A stretch of DNA of 64,000 nt from DATEEW01 sp035273665 (GCA_035273665.1 DATEOW010000128.1:1-64000); one strand, 5' to 3'; shown: positions 36,931-44,715, numbered from the stretch's first letter. Program-made: numbers and translations. The notes: a model not told the origin generated them from the sequence alone.

Positions 36931-37506
36931 ATGGCAAAACGGCTGCACGGCGCGAAACCGACGAAACATCGATATGCGTTGCTGCTCATCGATTTCATCA
37001 ATGATCTCGACTTTCCGAGCAGTGCACGATTGCTGCCGCAAGCGATTGCGGCCGCCAGGGAGACGGCCGCGCTGAAAGCCCGCGCTAGCCGAGCGGGGGT
37101 CCCGGTCATTTACGTCAATGACAATTTCGGCCGTTGGCAATCGCATTTCGAACAGGTCGTCGCGCATTGCCTTCGTAAAGGGACTAAGGGCCGTGAAGTG
37201 ACTGCTCTGGTAAAACCGCGCAAGGATGACTACTTCATTCTCAAACCGCGGCATTCCGCGTTCTATCAGACGCCATTACCCTTGCTGCTTGAGGATTTGG
37301 GGGCAAAGAATCTGATTCTCACCGGCGTATTGACCGATTCCTGCGTTCTGTTCAGTGCCAACGATGCTTATCTGCGCGGCTACAAGATTTTCGTTCCGGA
37401 GGATTGCGTGGCTTCTCTTGAAGCGCAGCATACGGAAGAGGCGCTCGACTATATGCGCCGTTCGCTGAAAGCCGATACGAGAGCTGCGGCGAACATCGCC
37501 CTTTAA
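36931..37506 (+). CDS. Isochorismatase-family cysteine hydrolase
   Basis: 191 residues from ATG 36931 (GGAG three to six bases upstream); ATG 36922 is equally in frame. Conserved triad of the family: Asp in ALLLIDFINDL, Lys in ILKPRHSAF, Cys in LTGVLTDSCVLFSA, plus the cis-peptide GVLTD. Substrate could be an amide or vinyl ether; isochorismate itself is unlikely without siderophore genes nearby. Confidence 0.88.
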   Translation: MAKRLHGAKPTKHRYALLLIDFINDLDFPSSARLLPQAIAAARETAALKARASRAGVPVIYVNDNFGRWQSHFEQVVAHCLRKGTKGREVTALVKPRKDDYFILKPRHSAFYQTPLPLLLEDLGAKNLILTGVLTDSCVLFSANDAYLRGYKIFVPEDCVASLEAQHTEEALDYMRRSLKADTRAAANIAL

Positions 37507-37517
37507 GCCAGTCTCGG

Positions 37518-37531
37518 GGCATGGGTATTGC
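37518..37531 (+). promoter_or_regulatory. Sigma-54 promoter for the Pro-rich protein gene
   Basis: GGCATGGGTATTGC, full GGYA-N6-TTGC match, 70 bases upstream of the ATG at 37601. Confidence 0.7.
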
Positions 37532-37600
37532 ACATTGGAGATCAATGCGGCTCAGTGAACATGTGCGCGCCAGTTCCGCATTGCCGACGCGAGAGGAAGA

Positions 37601-37966
37601 ATGATGACCACGACACATCCTGACGATCCGGTCGAAATCAAAGATCCGCCGACTAATCCGCAAATCCCGATGAGCGCACCAGTGGATAGCCAGCCGGGCG
37701 CGCAAGGCGATACTGAATGGCAGCGCCCTTATCAAGACAGCCCTGGGCCCGATACGCTTGCGCAGACTCCCGGACCCTTCGAGCCCGAGCGGAAGCATGA
37801 TTCGCCCGGGAAGATTCCCATGCAGCCGCCGGCGGAGCCGCCGAATCCCAACCCCGTGCACGTGCCAAGCACGCCGCCGACTCCTGGCGATCTTCCTTCG
37901 AGTAATCCGGATGTGGTCGGCGAGCGGGCGCTTAACGACAGCCGACCGAAAGAAACGACGGAATAA
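37601..37966 (+). CDS. Pro-rich, predicted disordered small protein
   Basis: 121 residues, ATG after GAGGAAGA. About one residue in four is Pro (EPPNPNPVHVPSTPPTPGD); Asp/Glu and Ser/Thr fill most of the rest and there is no hydrophobic core, signal peptide or Cys. Not recognised. The low-complexity, hydrophilic make-up is that of desiccation or osmotic protectants, an inference supported only by its stress-gene neighbours and sigma-54 element. Confidence 0.65.
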   Translation: MMTTTHPDDPVEIKDPPTNPQIPMSAPVDSQPGAQGDTEWQRPYQDSPGPDTLAQTPGPFEPERKHDSPGKIPMQPPAEPPNPNPVHVPSTPPTPGDLPSSNPDVVGERALNDSRPKETTE

Positions 37967-37977
37967 ATCGATGCTGC

Positions 37978-38712
37978 TTAGCCCATCGCTGGAATTGCTT
38001 CGCGCGCGCGCTTAGCGGCGGCTGCGACATCTTCAACTAGCATTTTGTAGGCAACTTCCGATTCGCCGCCCCGTAGACGCAGCACGTACGCCGGATGAAT
38101 GGTCACCATGGTAGGAATTCCTGTTGCCGTTTTAAGCGTATGACCGCGATGTTCGCCGACGCGAACCGTGGCGCCGATAACCGCTTTAGCCGCGGTTGCT
38201 CCCAGACAGAGGATGACATGCGGTGCGACCAACTCGAGCTCTGCATCGAGCCAGGGTAAGCAAGCGGAGATTTCGCGCTGCACCGGTGTTTTATGCATGC
38301 GGCGTTTTCCGCGCAATTCCCACTTGAAGTGCTTCACCGCGTTGGTCAGATAAATCATGTCGCGAGAAACGCCTGCCATGGCTAAGGCTTTTTCGAGCAG
38401 TTGGCCCGCGGGACCAACGAAGGGATGGCCTTCCAAGTCCTCGTTGTGACCAGGCTGTTCACCGACGACGAATAGAGGCGCGTGTTTGCCGCCTTCGCCG
38501 AAAACGGTCTGCGTCGCCCCGCGCCAGAGCGGACACGCGCGACAACCCATCGCAGTGTCGCGCAGAACCTCGAGGGACACTCGCGAATGCGGTGGCGCCG
38601 CTTCTCGCACTTCAGGGCCTGGCGCGCGTTGGGGCGGCGCATCAAAGCGGAAATGCTTGAGCGGGTTCTCGCTAACGCTACCGGGGGTCGCGCCGCGGCG
38701 GGATGGGGGCAT
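37978..38712 (-). CDS. udgX: UdgX-type uracil-DNA glycosylase
   Basis: 244 residues from ATG 38712 (TTG 38724 in frame upstream). Family-4-like Fe-S glycosylase: Cys57 and Cys60 in GCRACPLW plus two later Cys (SACLPWL, VILCLGA) for a 4Fe-4S cluster; motif I GEQPGHNED; motif HPAYVLR. The insertion GKRRMHKTP (His140) corresponds to the KRRIH loop of UdgX, whose His attacks the sugar and leaves the enzyme covalently bound to DNA. Ile is Met here. The call of UdgX rather than ordinary family 4 rests on this loop and on GEQPG. Confidence 0.87.
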   Translation of the reverse strand: MPPSRRGATPGSVSENPLKHFRFDAPPQRAPGPEVREAAPPHSRVSLEVLRDTAMGCRACPLWRGATQTVFGEGGKHAPLFVVGEQPGHNEDLEGHPFVGPAGQLLEKALAMAGVSRDMIYLTNAVKHFKWELRGKRRMHKTPVQREISACLPWLDAELELVAPHVILCLGATAAKAVIGATVRVGEHRGHTLKTATGIPTMVTIHPAYVLRLRGGESEVAYKMLVEDVAAAAKRAREAIPAMG

Positions 38713-38747
38713 GATGTGAGCCAAGCAAAAAAATTGCTAAGGCGGCT

Positions 38748-38761
38748 GCAAGCGCTAGGCC
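38748..38761 (-). promoter_or_regulatory. Near-match sigma-54 promoter for udgX
   Basis: Minus strand GGCCTAGCGCTTGC: -12 block complete, -24 block GGCC instead of GGCA. Located 36 bases before the udgX ATG. Confidence 0.45.
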
Positions 38762-38777
38762 TGAGTAGGACAAAGAG

Positions 38778-39923
38778 TCAGGCCTTGCCGATTATTTCCG
38801 CAAGCGGACGCATGTTCTCGATTTGGCTGGCGCAGATACGTAAAGCCACAAGTAGCGGTACGGCGATGAGTACACCGATGGCGCCGCCAAGCCAACCCCA
38901 TATCAATACCCAGACAAAGATGACGACCGGATTAATCGAGAATCGGTCGCCCATGATCAGCGGCTCGGCGACTTGCCCCTCGAGAAAATGCAAGACGAGG
39001 AAAACGGCGGGCGGTGCCATGATGGCGCCGGGCTGATCGAAAGTGAATAAAGCGACGAGAGTGATCACCGCTAGCGCGATGATCGGACCTAAGTAAGGAA
39101 CGAAGTTCAGCAAAGCCGCCATGACGCCCCAAAGTAAAGGCGTGGGCATTCCCAGGGCCCACATCGCGAGGCTAGTCGCAATGCCGAGGCCGATGCTCAA
39201 AAAAGTGATTGTCAAAAAGTAACGGCCGATTTCAGTTTGTATTTCGCGCGCGATCTCGACGACCCGGATCTTGTCGCGCAATCTCGGCATGATGCGAACG
39301 GTCTTGCGCAAAAACGTATCACCCGAGGCGAGCAGGAAGTACGCAAGCATCAATGTGGTCAAGAGGGTGAAGATACTTTCTTGTGCGCTCAGAACCATGT
39401 CAAACGAGCCGCCGCGTTCCACCACAACTTCACGCTTTTTACTCATATCCGTCGGCGAAGCGATTTGAGCGACCTTGTCCGCGACTTCTTGCATCGACTG
39501 CATCGGTTTCACGAAGGCGCGCAGCTTTCGTTCGATCATGCGCAAGTCGGAAGGTCCGAAGCTCGCCCATTTTTGCACCGGTTCATACAAGTTTGCAGCC
39601 AACCCTCCAACCAGCCCGATGACGCTCAGCATGACAATCGCGGCCGCGAGCACTTGGGGGATGCGCACTCGCACCAATGCTTTCACTGCCGGGGCCAGCA
39701 ATAGCGCGAGCAAAGCGGCGACGACTATGGAAAGGATCAATCCTGTCGCTGCGTGCACGGCATACGCAACGCCCACAATCAGTGCGGCCCAACCGATGCG
39801 GCTCACTGCAACGTTCGTCGTCACAAGAGGCGGTTGGGTCGGTACGTCGACGGCGCGTACTTCGTCCTCGTCGATAGGGTCGGCGGCGGAAAGGCCGCCG
39901 CTATAAGGCGGTTGAGCGGCCAT
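38778..39923 (-). CDS. AI-2E-family (PerM-like) membrane transporter
   Basis: 381 residues from ATG 39923. A GTG at 39953 is in frame but lies upstream of the transcription start predicted from the sigma-54 element at 39958-39971, so the ATG is preferred. About eight helices with the family core NFVPYLGPIIALAVI and the end GALIGVLIAVPLL-type region (WLGGAIGVLIAVPLLVAL). Members export autoinducer-2 or act as Na+/H+ antiporters; the choice here is open. Confidence 0.88.
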   Translation of the reverse strand: MAAQPPYSGGLSAADPIDEDEVRAVDVPTQPPLVTTNVAVSRIGWAALIVGVAYAVHAATGLILSIVVAALLALLLAPAVKALVRVRIPQVLAAAIVMLSVIGLVGGLAANLYEPVQKWASFGPSDLRMIERKLRAFVKPMQSMQEVADKVAQIASPTDMSKKREVVVERGGSFDMVLSAQESIFTLLTTLMLAYFLLASGDTFLRKTVRIMPRLRDKIRVVEIAREIQTEIGRYFLTITFLSIGLGIATSLAMWALGMPTPLLWGVMAALLNFVPYLGPIIALAVITLVALFTFDQPGAIMAPPAVFLVLHFLEGQVAEPLIMGDRFSINPVVIFVWVLIWGWLGGAIGVLIAVPLLVALRICASQIENMRPLAEIIGKA

Positions 39924-39957
39924 GAGCGGTGTGCGAAATCGAGATGAGTCCACCTAG

Positions 39958-39971
39958 GCAAGCGGAGTGCC
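39958..39971 (-). promoter_or_regulatory. Sigma-54 promoter for the AI-2E transporter gene
   Basis: Minus strand GGCACTCCGCTTGC, full match. It is divergent from the element at 40006 with only about 35 bases between them, so one activator-binding region could serve both. Confidence 0.7.
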
Positions 39972-40005
39972 GGGGTGCATTGCAATGTCGGCAAGTCCCG
40001 ACGTC

Positions 40006-40019
40006 GGCATGTGTCTTGC
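40006..40019 (+). promoter_or_regulatory. Sigma-54 promoter for the small DUF1328-like gene
   Basis: GGCATGTGTCTTGC, full match, 64 bases before the ATG at 40084. The 16-base tandem repeat at 40021-40052 starts right after it, overlapping the predicted transcription start. Confidence 0.7.
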
Positions 40020-40020
40020 A

Positions 40021-40052
40021 CCGCACGGGCGCGGTACCGCACGGGCGCGGTA
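40021..40052. repeat. Perfect 16-base tandem duplication in a 5' leader
   Basis: CCGCACGGGCGCGGTA occurs twice without a gap (40021-40036, 40037-40052). It lies between the sigma-54 element and the ATG of the small membrane protein, so it would be at the 5' end of the transcript. Origin probably slippage. Confidence 0.9.
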
Positions 40053-40083
40053 GCTCGACCTTTTCCCAGTCGACGAGGGCAGC

Positions 40084-40245
40084 ATGTTTTTTTATGCGTT
40101 GTTGTTTTTCATCATCGCTGGCGTTGCTGCACTCGTCGGCTTCAACGATGTCGCGCCGGACCTGCGCGTTGTGGGCAGACTGGTGTTCTATGGTTTTCTG
40201 ATTGGCGGTTTCGCCTTTCTTCTGTTTGGCCTTTCCAAACGTTAA
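40084..40245 (+). CDS. 53-residue DUF1328-like membrane peptide
   Basis: Two hydrophobic helices separated by a short polar turn (FFYALLFFIIAGVAALVGF - NDVAPDLRVVGR - LVFYGFLIGGFAFLLFGL) and a basic end (SKR). Size and layout match the DUF1328/YtjA family, common among stress-induced genes. Its ribosome site is weak (GGGCAGC). Function unknown. Confidence 0.72.
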   Translation: MFFYALLFFIIAGVAALVGFNDVAPDLRVVGRLVFYGFLIGGFAFLLFGLSKR

Positions 40246-40255
40246 GCCTCACCAA

Positions 40256-40269
40256 GGCACGGGGGTTGC
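40256..40269 (+). promoter_or_regulatory. Sigma-54 promoter for the Gln/Ser-rich protein gene
   Basis: GGCACGGGGGTTGC, full match, just after the DUF1328-like stop and 80 bases before the next ATG. The -12 half is inside an inverted repeat (GGTTGCTCCTAGCAACC). Confidence 0.72.
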
Positions 40270-40348
40270 TCCTAGCAACCCGGGCGCTTGTTTCGCGCGC
40301 GCATACGTGCGGTAGCTCGCGTGGGGGATAACTCGAAAGGAGTTTTCT

Positions 40349-40714
40349 ATGTCGAAGCAAGATCAAAACTTCAGCAAACAGCAAGGTCAACAAGGTCGAT
40401 CGAGTCAATCGAGTCAATCGGGTCAATCGAGTGGCCAACAATCGCAAGCAGGCGGTAGTGGTCAGCAGGGTTCCTCCAGCGGCCAACGTAACAGCCAGCA
40501 AGGACAAAGCGGTCTACCGCATCAGGGCCAGCAGGGCAGGTCCTCAAGCCAAGCCGGGATCGGTCAACAAAGTCAGGAAGGGCGCTCGGGACAAATGGGC
40601 GGCCAACCGAAACGTTCCAACCAACAACAAGAAGGCCGTTCGCGCGATTCGAGTTTGGATGATGAAGAGTCTTCCCTCGGTTCATCGTCGAAGGGTTCTT
40701 CGATCAAGGAGTGA
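40349..40714 (+). CDS. Gln/Ser/Gly-rich low-complexity protein
   Basis: 121 residues with AAAGGAG nine bases before the ATG. Residues 1-95 are almost only Q, S, G, R, N and K, with loose repeats (QQGRSS, SSQSGQSSGQQ, GQQSQEGRSGQ); the end is acidic (SSLDDEESSLG). Direct DNA repeats of AATCGAGTC-type units near 40397-40430 encode part of it. No hydrophobic core, so intrinsically disordered. It may act as a hydrophilin or phase-separating protectant; this is inference. Confidence 0.75.
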   Translation: MSKQDQNFSKQQGQQGRSSQSSQSGQSSGQQSQAGGSGQQGSSSGQRNSQQGQSGLPHQGQQGRSSSQAGIGQQSQEGRSGQMGGQPKRSNQQQEGRSRDSSLDDEESSLGSSSKGSSIKE

Positions 40715-40732
40715 CACGGCCACATGTCGTCG

Positions 40733-40760
40733 AAAAGCCCGGGCGTGCCCCGGGCTTTTT
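40733..40760 (+). terminator. Rho-independent terminator after the Gln-rich gene
   Basis: Arms AAAAGCCCGGG / CCCGGGCTTTT around CGTGC, ending in a T run. A classic intrinsic terminator. Confidence 0.85.
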
Positions 40761-40789
40761 ATGAGCTTTAAAAGCGTGCCGGAGCGCAA

Positions 40790-40954
40790 ATGGAAAAACA
40801 ACAGAAGCAACCGCCCGCCGAAAATAAGAACGGCGAACAAGGTGATCGAAATGGCGCACGACCGCCAGAAGCGGGACGTCGTCGTCGCGGGCCTTATGGA
40901 CCGATACGCCCCAATCGAGGCAAGCGCGATCGCGGCAGTGGTGAGGCACCCTAA
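40790..40954 (+). CDS. Small basic disordered protein (possible)
   Basis: 54 codons, GGAG eight bases before the ATG. Composition is Gln/Lys then Arg/Gly/Pro rich (GRRRRGPYGPIRP), similar in style to the neighbouring disordered proteins. A competing frame from ATG 40761 encodes 66 residues of no recognisable character. It follows a terminator and has no clear promoter, so it may be read with the phospholipase gene downstream. Low confidence. Confidence 0.38.
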   Translation: MEKQQKQPPAENKNGEQGDRNGARPPEAGRRRRGPYGPIRPNRGKRDRGSGEAP

Positions 40955-40989
40955 TTATTAAAACGAGTAAAGAGAATAAGAGGATAAAA

Positions 40990-42381
40990 ATGCGTGACAG
41001 GGGACATCGCGGAGCGTTTAAAAAATCCAAATGGGCCTTAAGCGTTTCGCTTCTATGGTTGGGCGCCTGCAGTTTGCCGCCCATCCCGGAGACGGTCGCG
41101 GCCGCCCCCTCATCGGCGAATACCATACCGGTCGTACGCGATGCGAGCGGCATTCTCTCCGTTGAACAAGCTAAACGGGTTTATGCGTCGCTCGCACGCG
41201 AAGGCGATACCGATCTTTTACGTCGTCATTTGCGTTCCGCGGAGGGCAGCGAGGCCAGCCCCCTAGTCGTCGGGAACTCGGCGAAACTACTGATCGACGG
41301 GCCGGCTACTCACAACGCGATGTTCGCAGCGATCGCCGCGGCTCGCGATCATGTGAATTTGCAAAGCTATATCGTTTCGGATGACGAGGCGGGCGCACGT
41401 TTAGTGAAGGCCTTAAGCGCGAAGCGTGCGCAGGGCGTGAAGGTGAATCTGCTTTATGACAGCGTCGGGTCGATGGACACCCCGAAAGAGTATTTCGAAA
41501 GCCTTAGACAACAAGGCATCTCGGTTTGCGAGTTCAATCCGGTCAATCCCCTCAAGGCCAAAGGCGATTGGCAGATCAACAATCGCAATCATCGAAAGAT
41601 ATTGGTGGTCGATGGTCGCGTCGCCTTCACAGGCGGAATCAATATCAGCGGCGTTTATTCCGCCGGCTCTGCCGGCAGTGGGCGCAAGACCGCAGAAGAA
41701 GGCTGGCGCGATACGCATATCCGCATTGCCGGTCCGATCGCGGCTGAAGCGCAAAAATTGTTTGAGGCGGATTGGGCGCGTTATTGCGGCGCCATGGAAA
41801 AGGCCGCTTATTTTCCCAAGGTTGAACCCGCCGGTTCACTGGTCATGCGCATGACCGGCGGCGTCCCGAATCAGGGCAATGAAATCTATGGCGCATTGTT
41901 ATCGGCCGTCGAGCACGCCGAGCGTAGTGTTCATCTCACCTATGGATATTTTGTTCCAGATCCACGTACGGTAGATACCTTGAAAGCCGCTGCGGCGCGC
42001 GGTGTCGATGTGGTCCTGATGCTGCCCGGGTTCAGCGATTTCTGGGCGCCTTTATATGCAGGCCGTTCGTACTACGATGACTTGTTGGCAGCAGGCATCA
42101 AGATATACGAACGACCCGATGCATTGCTGCATGCGAAAACCGCTGTAGTCGATGGCGTATGGTCTTCCATCGGATCAACGAATTTAGATTGGCGAAGTCT
42201 TGTGCACAACTATGAAGCTGATGTCATCGTTTACGGCGATGAGTTCGGTGGACGCATGGAAGAACTATTCAGTAACGATTTGAATGTCTCGCGTCAGATC
42301 ACACTTGATCAATGGCGCGATCGTGGCGCGGTCAGTCGTTTCAAAGAATGGTTTGCCCGACGCTGGGGTTATCTCTTGTAG
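40990..42381 (+). CDS. Phospholipase-D/cardiolipin-synthase-like lipoprotein
   Basis: 463 residues. Two HKD motifs: NNRNHRKILVVDGRVAFTGG and LLHAKTAVVDGVWSSIGSTN, as in cardiolipin synthases. Unlike ClsA with its two N-terminal helices, it begins with a signal ending in LLWLGAC, a lipobox with Cys27, so it is predicted to be a periplasmic lipoprotein. It may make cardiolipin from the outside or hydrolyse phospholipids. Confidence 0.88.
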   Translation: MRDRGHRGAFKKSKWALSVSLLWLGACSLPPIPETVAAAPSSANTIPVVRDASGILSVEQAKRVYASLAREGDTDLLRRHLRSAEGSEASPLVVGNSAKLLIDGPATHNAMFAAIAAARDHVNLQSYIVSDDEAGARLVKALSAKRAQGVKVNLLYDSVGSMDTPKEYFESLRQQGISVCEFNPVNPLKAKGDWQINNRNHRKILVVDGRVAFTGGINISGVYSAGSAGSGRKTAEEGWRDTHIRIAGPIAAEAQKLFEADWARYCGAMEKAAYFPKVEPAGSLVMRMTGGVPNQGNEIYGALLSAVEHAERSVHLTYGYFVPDPRTVDTLKAAAARGVDVVLMLPGFSDFWAPLYAGRSYYDDLLAAGIKIYERPDALLHAKTAVVDGVWSSIGSTNLDWRSLVHNYEADVIVYGDEFGGRMEELFSNDLNVSRQITLDQWRDRGAVSRFKEWFARRWGYLL

Positions 42382-42409
42382 GCGATATGACCCGCTACAT
42401 GCGAAGCGG

Positions 42410-42423
42410 GGCACGGGCTTTGC
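42410..42423 (+). promoter_or_regulatory. Sigma-54 promoter for the glycine-zipper lipoprotein
   Basis: GGCACGGGCTTTGC, full match, 38 bases before the ATG at 42461, preceded by the phospholipase gene. Confidence 0.72.
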
Positions 42424-42460
42424 AGTACCTAAGGTGCAAACACACTATTAGGAGATAGTC

Positions 42461-42679
42461 ATGCGAAAGACTTTATTTGTCACGGTGTTGCTTGTTGGCG
42501 GCTTGAGCGGTTGCAGTACTTGGGACAATTTGTCGAGCCGTGAGAAGAGCGCCGCGATTGGTGCGGGCGTGGGCGGCGTAGCAGGCGCAGCTGTCACCAA
42601 CGGAAGCGTGCTTGGAACCGCAGGTGGTGCCGCTGTAGGCGGTATCGTCGGTAACGAAGTGGGCAAGCGTCGCGACTAA
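42461..42679 (+). CDS. OsmB-like glycine-zipper lipoprotein
   Basis: 72 residues; AGGAGA before the ATG. Lipobox LSGC with Cys18, then a glycine zipper (AAIGAGVGGVAGAAV, GTAGGAAVGGIVGNEVG) as in OsmB and SlyB-type proteins. Predicted outer- or inner-membrane-anchored lipoprotein of the osmotic-stress type. Followed directly by a strong terminator. Confidence 0.86.
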   Translation: MRKTLFVTVLLVGGLSGCSTWDNLSSREKSAAIGAGVGGVAGAAVTNGSVLGTAGGAAVGGIVGNEVGKRRD

Positions 42680-42693
42680 GCAACAGGTCGGGC

Positions 42694-42727
42694 AAAAAAA
42701 CGGCGCCGAATGGCGCCGTTTTTTTTT
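42694..42727. terminator. Bidirectional intrinsic terminator
   Basis: AACGGCGCC / GGCGCCGTT stem with GAAT loop, an A run before and T run after, between the lipoprotein gene and the convergent small gene at 42740. Confidence 0.9.
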
Positions 42728-42739
42728 GGTCTCGCCGTT

Positions 42740-43090
42740 TTACTTGTACAGCCCTTCCGCGCGAGCAGCGTGAGTTTCGCGCTCACAGTTGCGCCGTTCC
42801 TCTGCCATCAAGCTTCGGCATAGCGCTAAGTCCGACTTGAATTCGGCAGCCGCTTCGGCCTTGCTGCGCGGCGGCATCGAGGTTGGGACCGGGGTGTCTG
42901 TCCTACGCGTCTGGGAAGTCGAGGCGCCTATGGACCCGGACATCTGGCCGCTCGAAGGGGTGGCCGATTGCGTCGTCGAAGCGCCTACGGAACCGGAGGT
43001 TTGTGACGAGCTTGCTGGGGTCGGTAAATTTTCCGCGTTTGCGAGGCCTGTTGCGAGCAGTAAGGACAAGGCGGCGAGGGGTGCTCTCAT
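42740..43090 (-). CDS. Secreted small protein with internal repeat
   Basis: 116 residues. Signal peptide MRAPLAALSLLLATGLANA, then a Ser/Thr-rich region with two related units (SSQTSGSVGASTTQ and SSGQMSGSIGASTSQ), then a charged helical end with two Cys (ALCRSLMAEERRNCERE) that may form a disulfide. Not recognised. Divergent from rpoN. Confidence 0.72.
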   Translation of the reverse strand: MRAPLAALSLLLATGLANAENLPTPASSSQTSGSVGASTTQSATPSSGQMSGSIGASTSQTRRTDTPVPTSMPPRSKAEAAAEFKSDLALCRSLMAEERRNCERETHAARAEGLYK

Positions 43091-43126
43091 GGCGATTTCT
43101 CCTGTGTGTTAAGGCCCTTGCGTCAA

Positions 43127-43140
43127 GCAGCCGGCATGCC
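43127..43140 (-). promoter_or_regulatory. Near-match sigma-54 promoter for the secreted repeat protein
   Basis: Minus strand GGCATGCCGGCTGC: -24 block complete, -12 CTGC in place of TTGC. The predicted start lies about 25 bases before the ATG at 43090. Back-to-back with the rpoN promoter. Confidence 0.45.
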
Positions 43141-43150
43141 GATGCAAACT

Positions 43151-43164
43151 GGCATAGGTCTTGC
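43151..43164 (+). promoter_or_regulatory. Sigma-54 promoter upstream of rpoN
   Basis: TGGCATAGGTCTTGC, full match including the T at -26. It lies 74 bases upstream of the rpoN ATG, predicting autoregulation of the sigma factor or cross-control by another RpoN. Confidence 0.75.
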
Positions 43165-43237
43165 GAACCCTCGCGCATTGGTTGTGATGCGTGCCTTTTG
43201 CGCGCAACGCAAAAGGGTTCCGAACTTTGGAGGGAAT

Positions 43238-44704
43238 ATGGCTATTGCACTAGAAATGAGGCAAAAACAGCAGCTCGCCCTAACACCGCAGCTGCAACAT
43301 GCCTTGAAGCTTCTCCAACTTTCCGCGCTGGAATTCGCGCAGGAAATGGGCGAGGCGATGAACAATAATCCTTTCATTGAGGAAGTCCCTCAAACCAAGA
43401 CGGCGACCGCGGAAGTGCCGTTAGGCGTCCCTTCCGCCCCTGCGGCTGAAGTGCCGGTTGAGAGCGTTGTTTCACCGAGCGGCGCGACCACCGACATGGA
43501 AGGCGATCACGATGGCGAAGAGCGCCTGGGCTACGAGTCCGCAACCTTTTCCAGCAACGGTTCCAGCGACGGCGACGGCGATTGGACGGACTGGAGTGAG
43601 CCGGAACCGACGCTACATGCCCACCTGCGCGAACAATTGCTGCTGTCGCAGCTTGGCGAACGCGACCGCGCCTTGGCGCATTTCATTGTCGATGCGCTCG
43701 ACGACGATGGTTATATCAAGCAGGAACTTGATGAGCTCGTAGACATCACACTTTCTGAACACGGTGTCACGGTTGACGATTTGCGCATGGCCCTTAAGTT
43801 GGTCCAGACCCTGGATCCTCCGGGGATCGGCGCACGCAATTTAGAGGAGTGCCTCATGTTGCAACTCAACAATCACAAGGACAACCCGCGTGTGCACGAG
43901 GCTGCGAGCAAAATCGTGCAGAAACACCTGCAGGTGCTGGGCGCGCATGAGTTAGGCAAGCTGCAACAGCTCGTCGGTTGCGACGAAGACACCTTGCACA
44001 ATGCGGTCGCGCTCATCCGCTCCCTCGATCCCAAGCCGGGATTGCGGTTTGGATCCGGCGAAGCGCGTTTCGTCGTGCCTGACGTCATGGTGAACAAGAT
44101 TCGCGGCAAGTGGACAGTCACAATGAATCCCGCGGTGATGCCGCGTTTGCGAATCAACCGGAGCTACGCCGAAGCGCTGGCCGGCGGACAAAACAGCTAT
44201 CTCACTAAACAGCTCCACGAAGCGCGTTGGCTCTTGCGCAGCATGGAGCAGCGCTTCGTGACCATCCAGCGTGTTGCAGAAGCAATCGTTTCCCGCCAGA
44301 AGCTCTTTTTTGAATACGGCGAAGTCGCGATGAAGCCGATGGCGCTTAAACATGTCGCCGCGCAATTGGGCGTCCACGAATCCACGGTCTGCCGTGTGAC
44401 AAATAATAAGTTCATGGCGACGCCTCGCGGTGTTTTCGAGTTCAAACATTTCTTCTCCCGTACGCTTTCCACGGACGCAGGTGGAGCGGCATCGGCCACG
44501 GCGGTGCGCGCTTTGTTGAAGGAAATGATCAATACGGAAAGTCCGACGCAGCCCTTGTCGGATGCACGCCTAGCGACTTTATTGTCTGAGCAAGGACTGC
44601 GGGTCGCCCGGCGCACCATAACCAAGTACCGCACGTTGATGCGGGTGCCTAGCGTCGAGGTCCGCCGTGCGCTCGGTAAACAAGCCGCCCGTGCCGCGGC
44701 CTGA
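43238..44704 (+). CDS. rpoN: RNA polymerase sigma-54 factor, probable second copy
   Basis: 488 residues from ATG 43238, with TTGGAGGG upstream; a longer frame from 43106 is not supported. Region I is Gln/Leu rich (MRQKQQLALTPQLQHALKLLQLSALEF), region II acidic, then the core-binding and DNA-binding domains. The RpoN box reads ARRTITKYRTLMRVPS against the usual ARRTVAKYRE. It recruits polymerase to -24/-12 promoters and needs an activator ATPase. The ordinary rpoN sits with lptB, hpf and ptsN; none is here, so this is likely a paralogue. Confidence 0.95.
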   Translation: MAIALEMRQKQQLALTPQLQHALKLLQLSALEFAQEMGEAMNNNPFIEEVPQTKTATAEVPLGVPSAPAAEVPVESVVSPSGATTDMEGDHDGEERLGYESATFSSNGSSDGDGDWTDWSEPEPTLHAHLREQLLLSQLGERDRALAHFIVDALDDDGYIKQELDELVDITLSEHGVTVDDLRMALKLVQTLDPPGIGARNLEECLMLQLNNHKDNPRVHEAASKIVQKHLQVLGAHELGKLQQLVGCDEDTLHNAVALIRSLDPKPGLRFGSGEARFVVPDVMVNKIRGKWTVTMNPAVMPRLRINRSYAEALAGGQNSYLTKQLHEARWLLRSMEQRFVTIQRVAEAIVSRQKLFFEYGEVAMKPMALKHVAAQLGVHESTVCRVTNNKFMATPRGVFEFKHFFSRTLSTDAGGAASATAVRALLKEMINTESPTQPLSDARLATLLSEQGLRVARRTITKYRTLMRVPSVEVRRALGKQAARAAA

Positions 44705-44715
44705 AAGGAAAAAAC

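Noticed and set aside
43106..43237. N-terminal extension of rpoN
   Set aside because: It would cover the sigma-54 element at 43151-43164; the ATG at 43238 has a strong ribosome site and the family's normal start.
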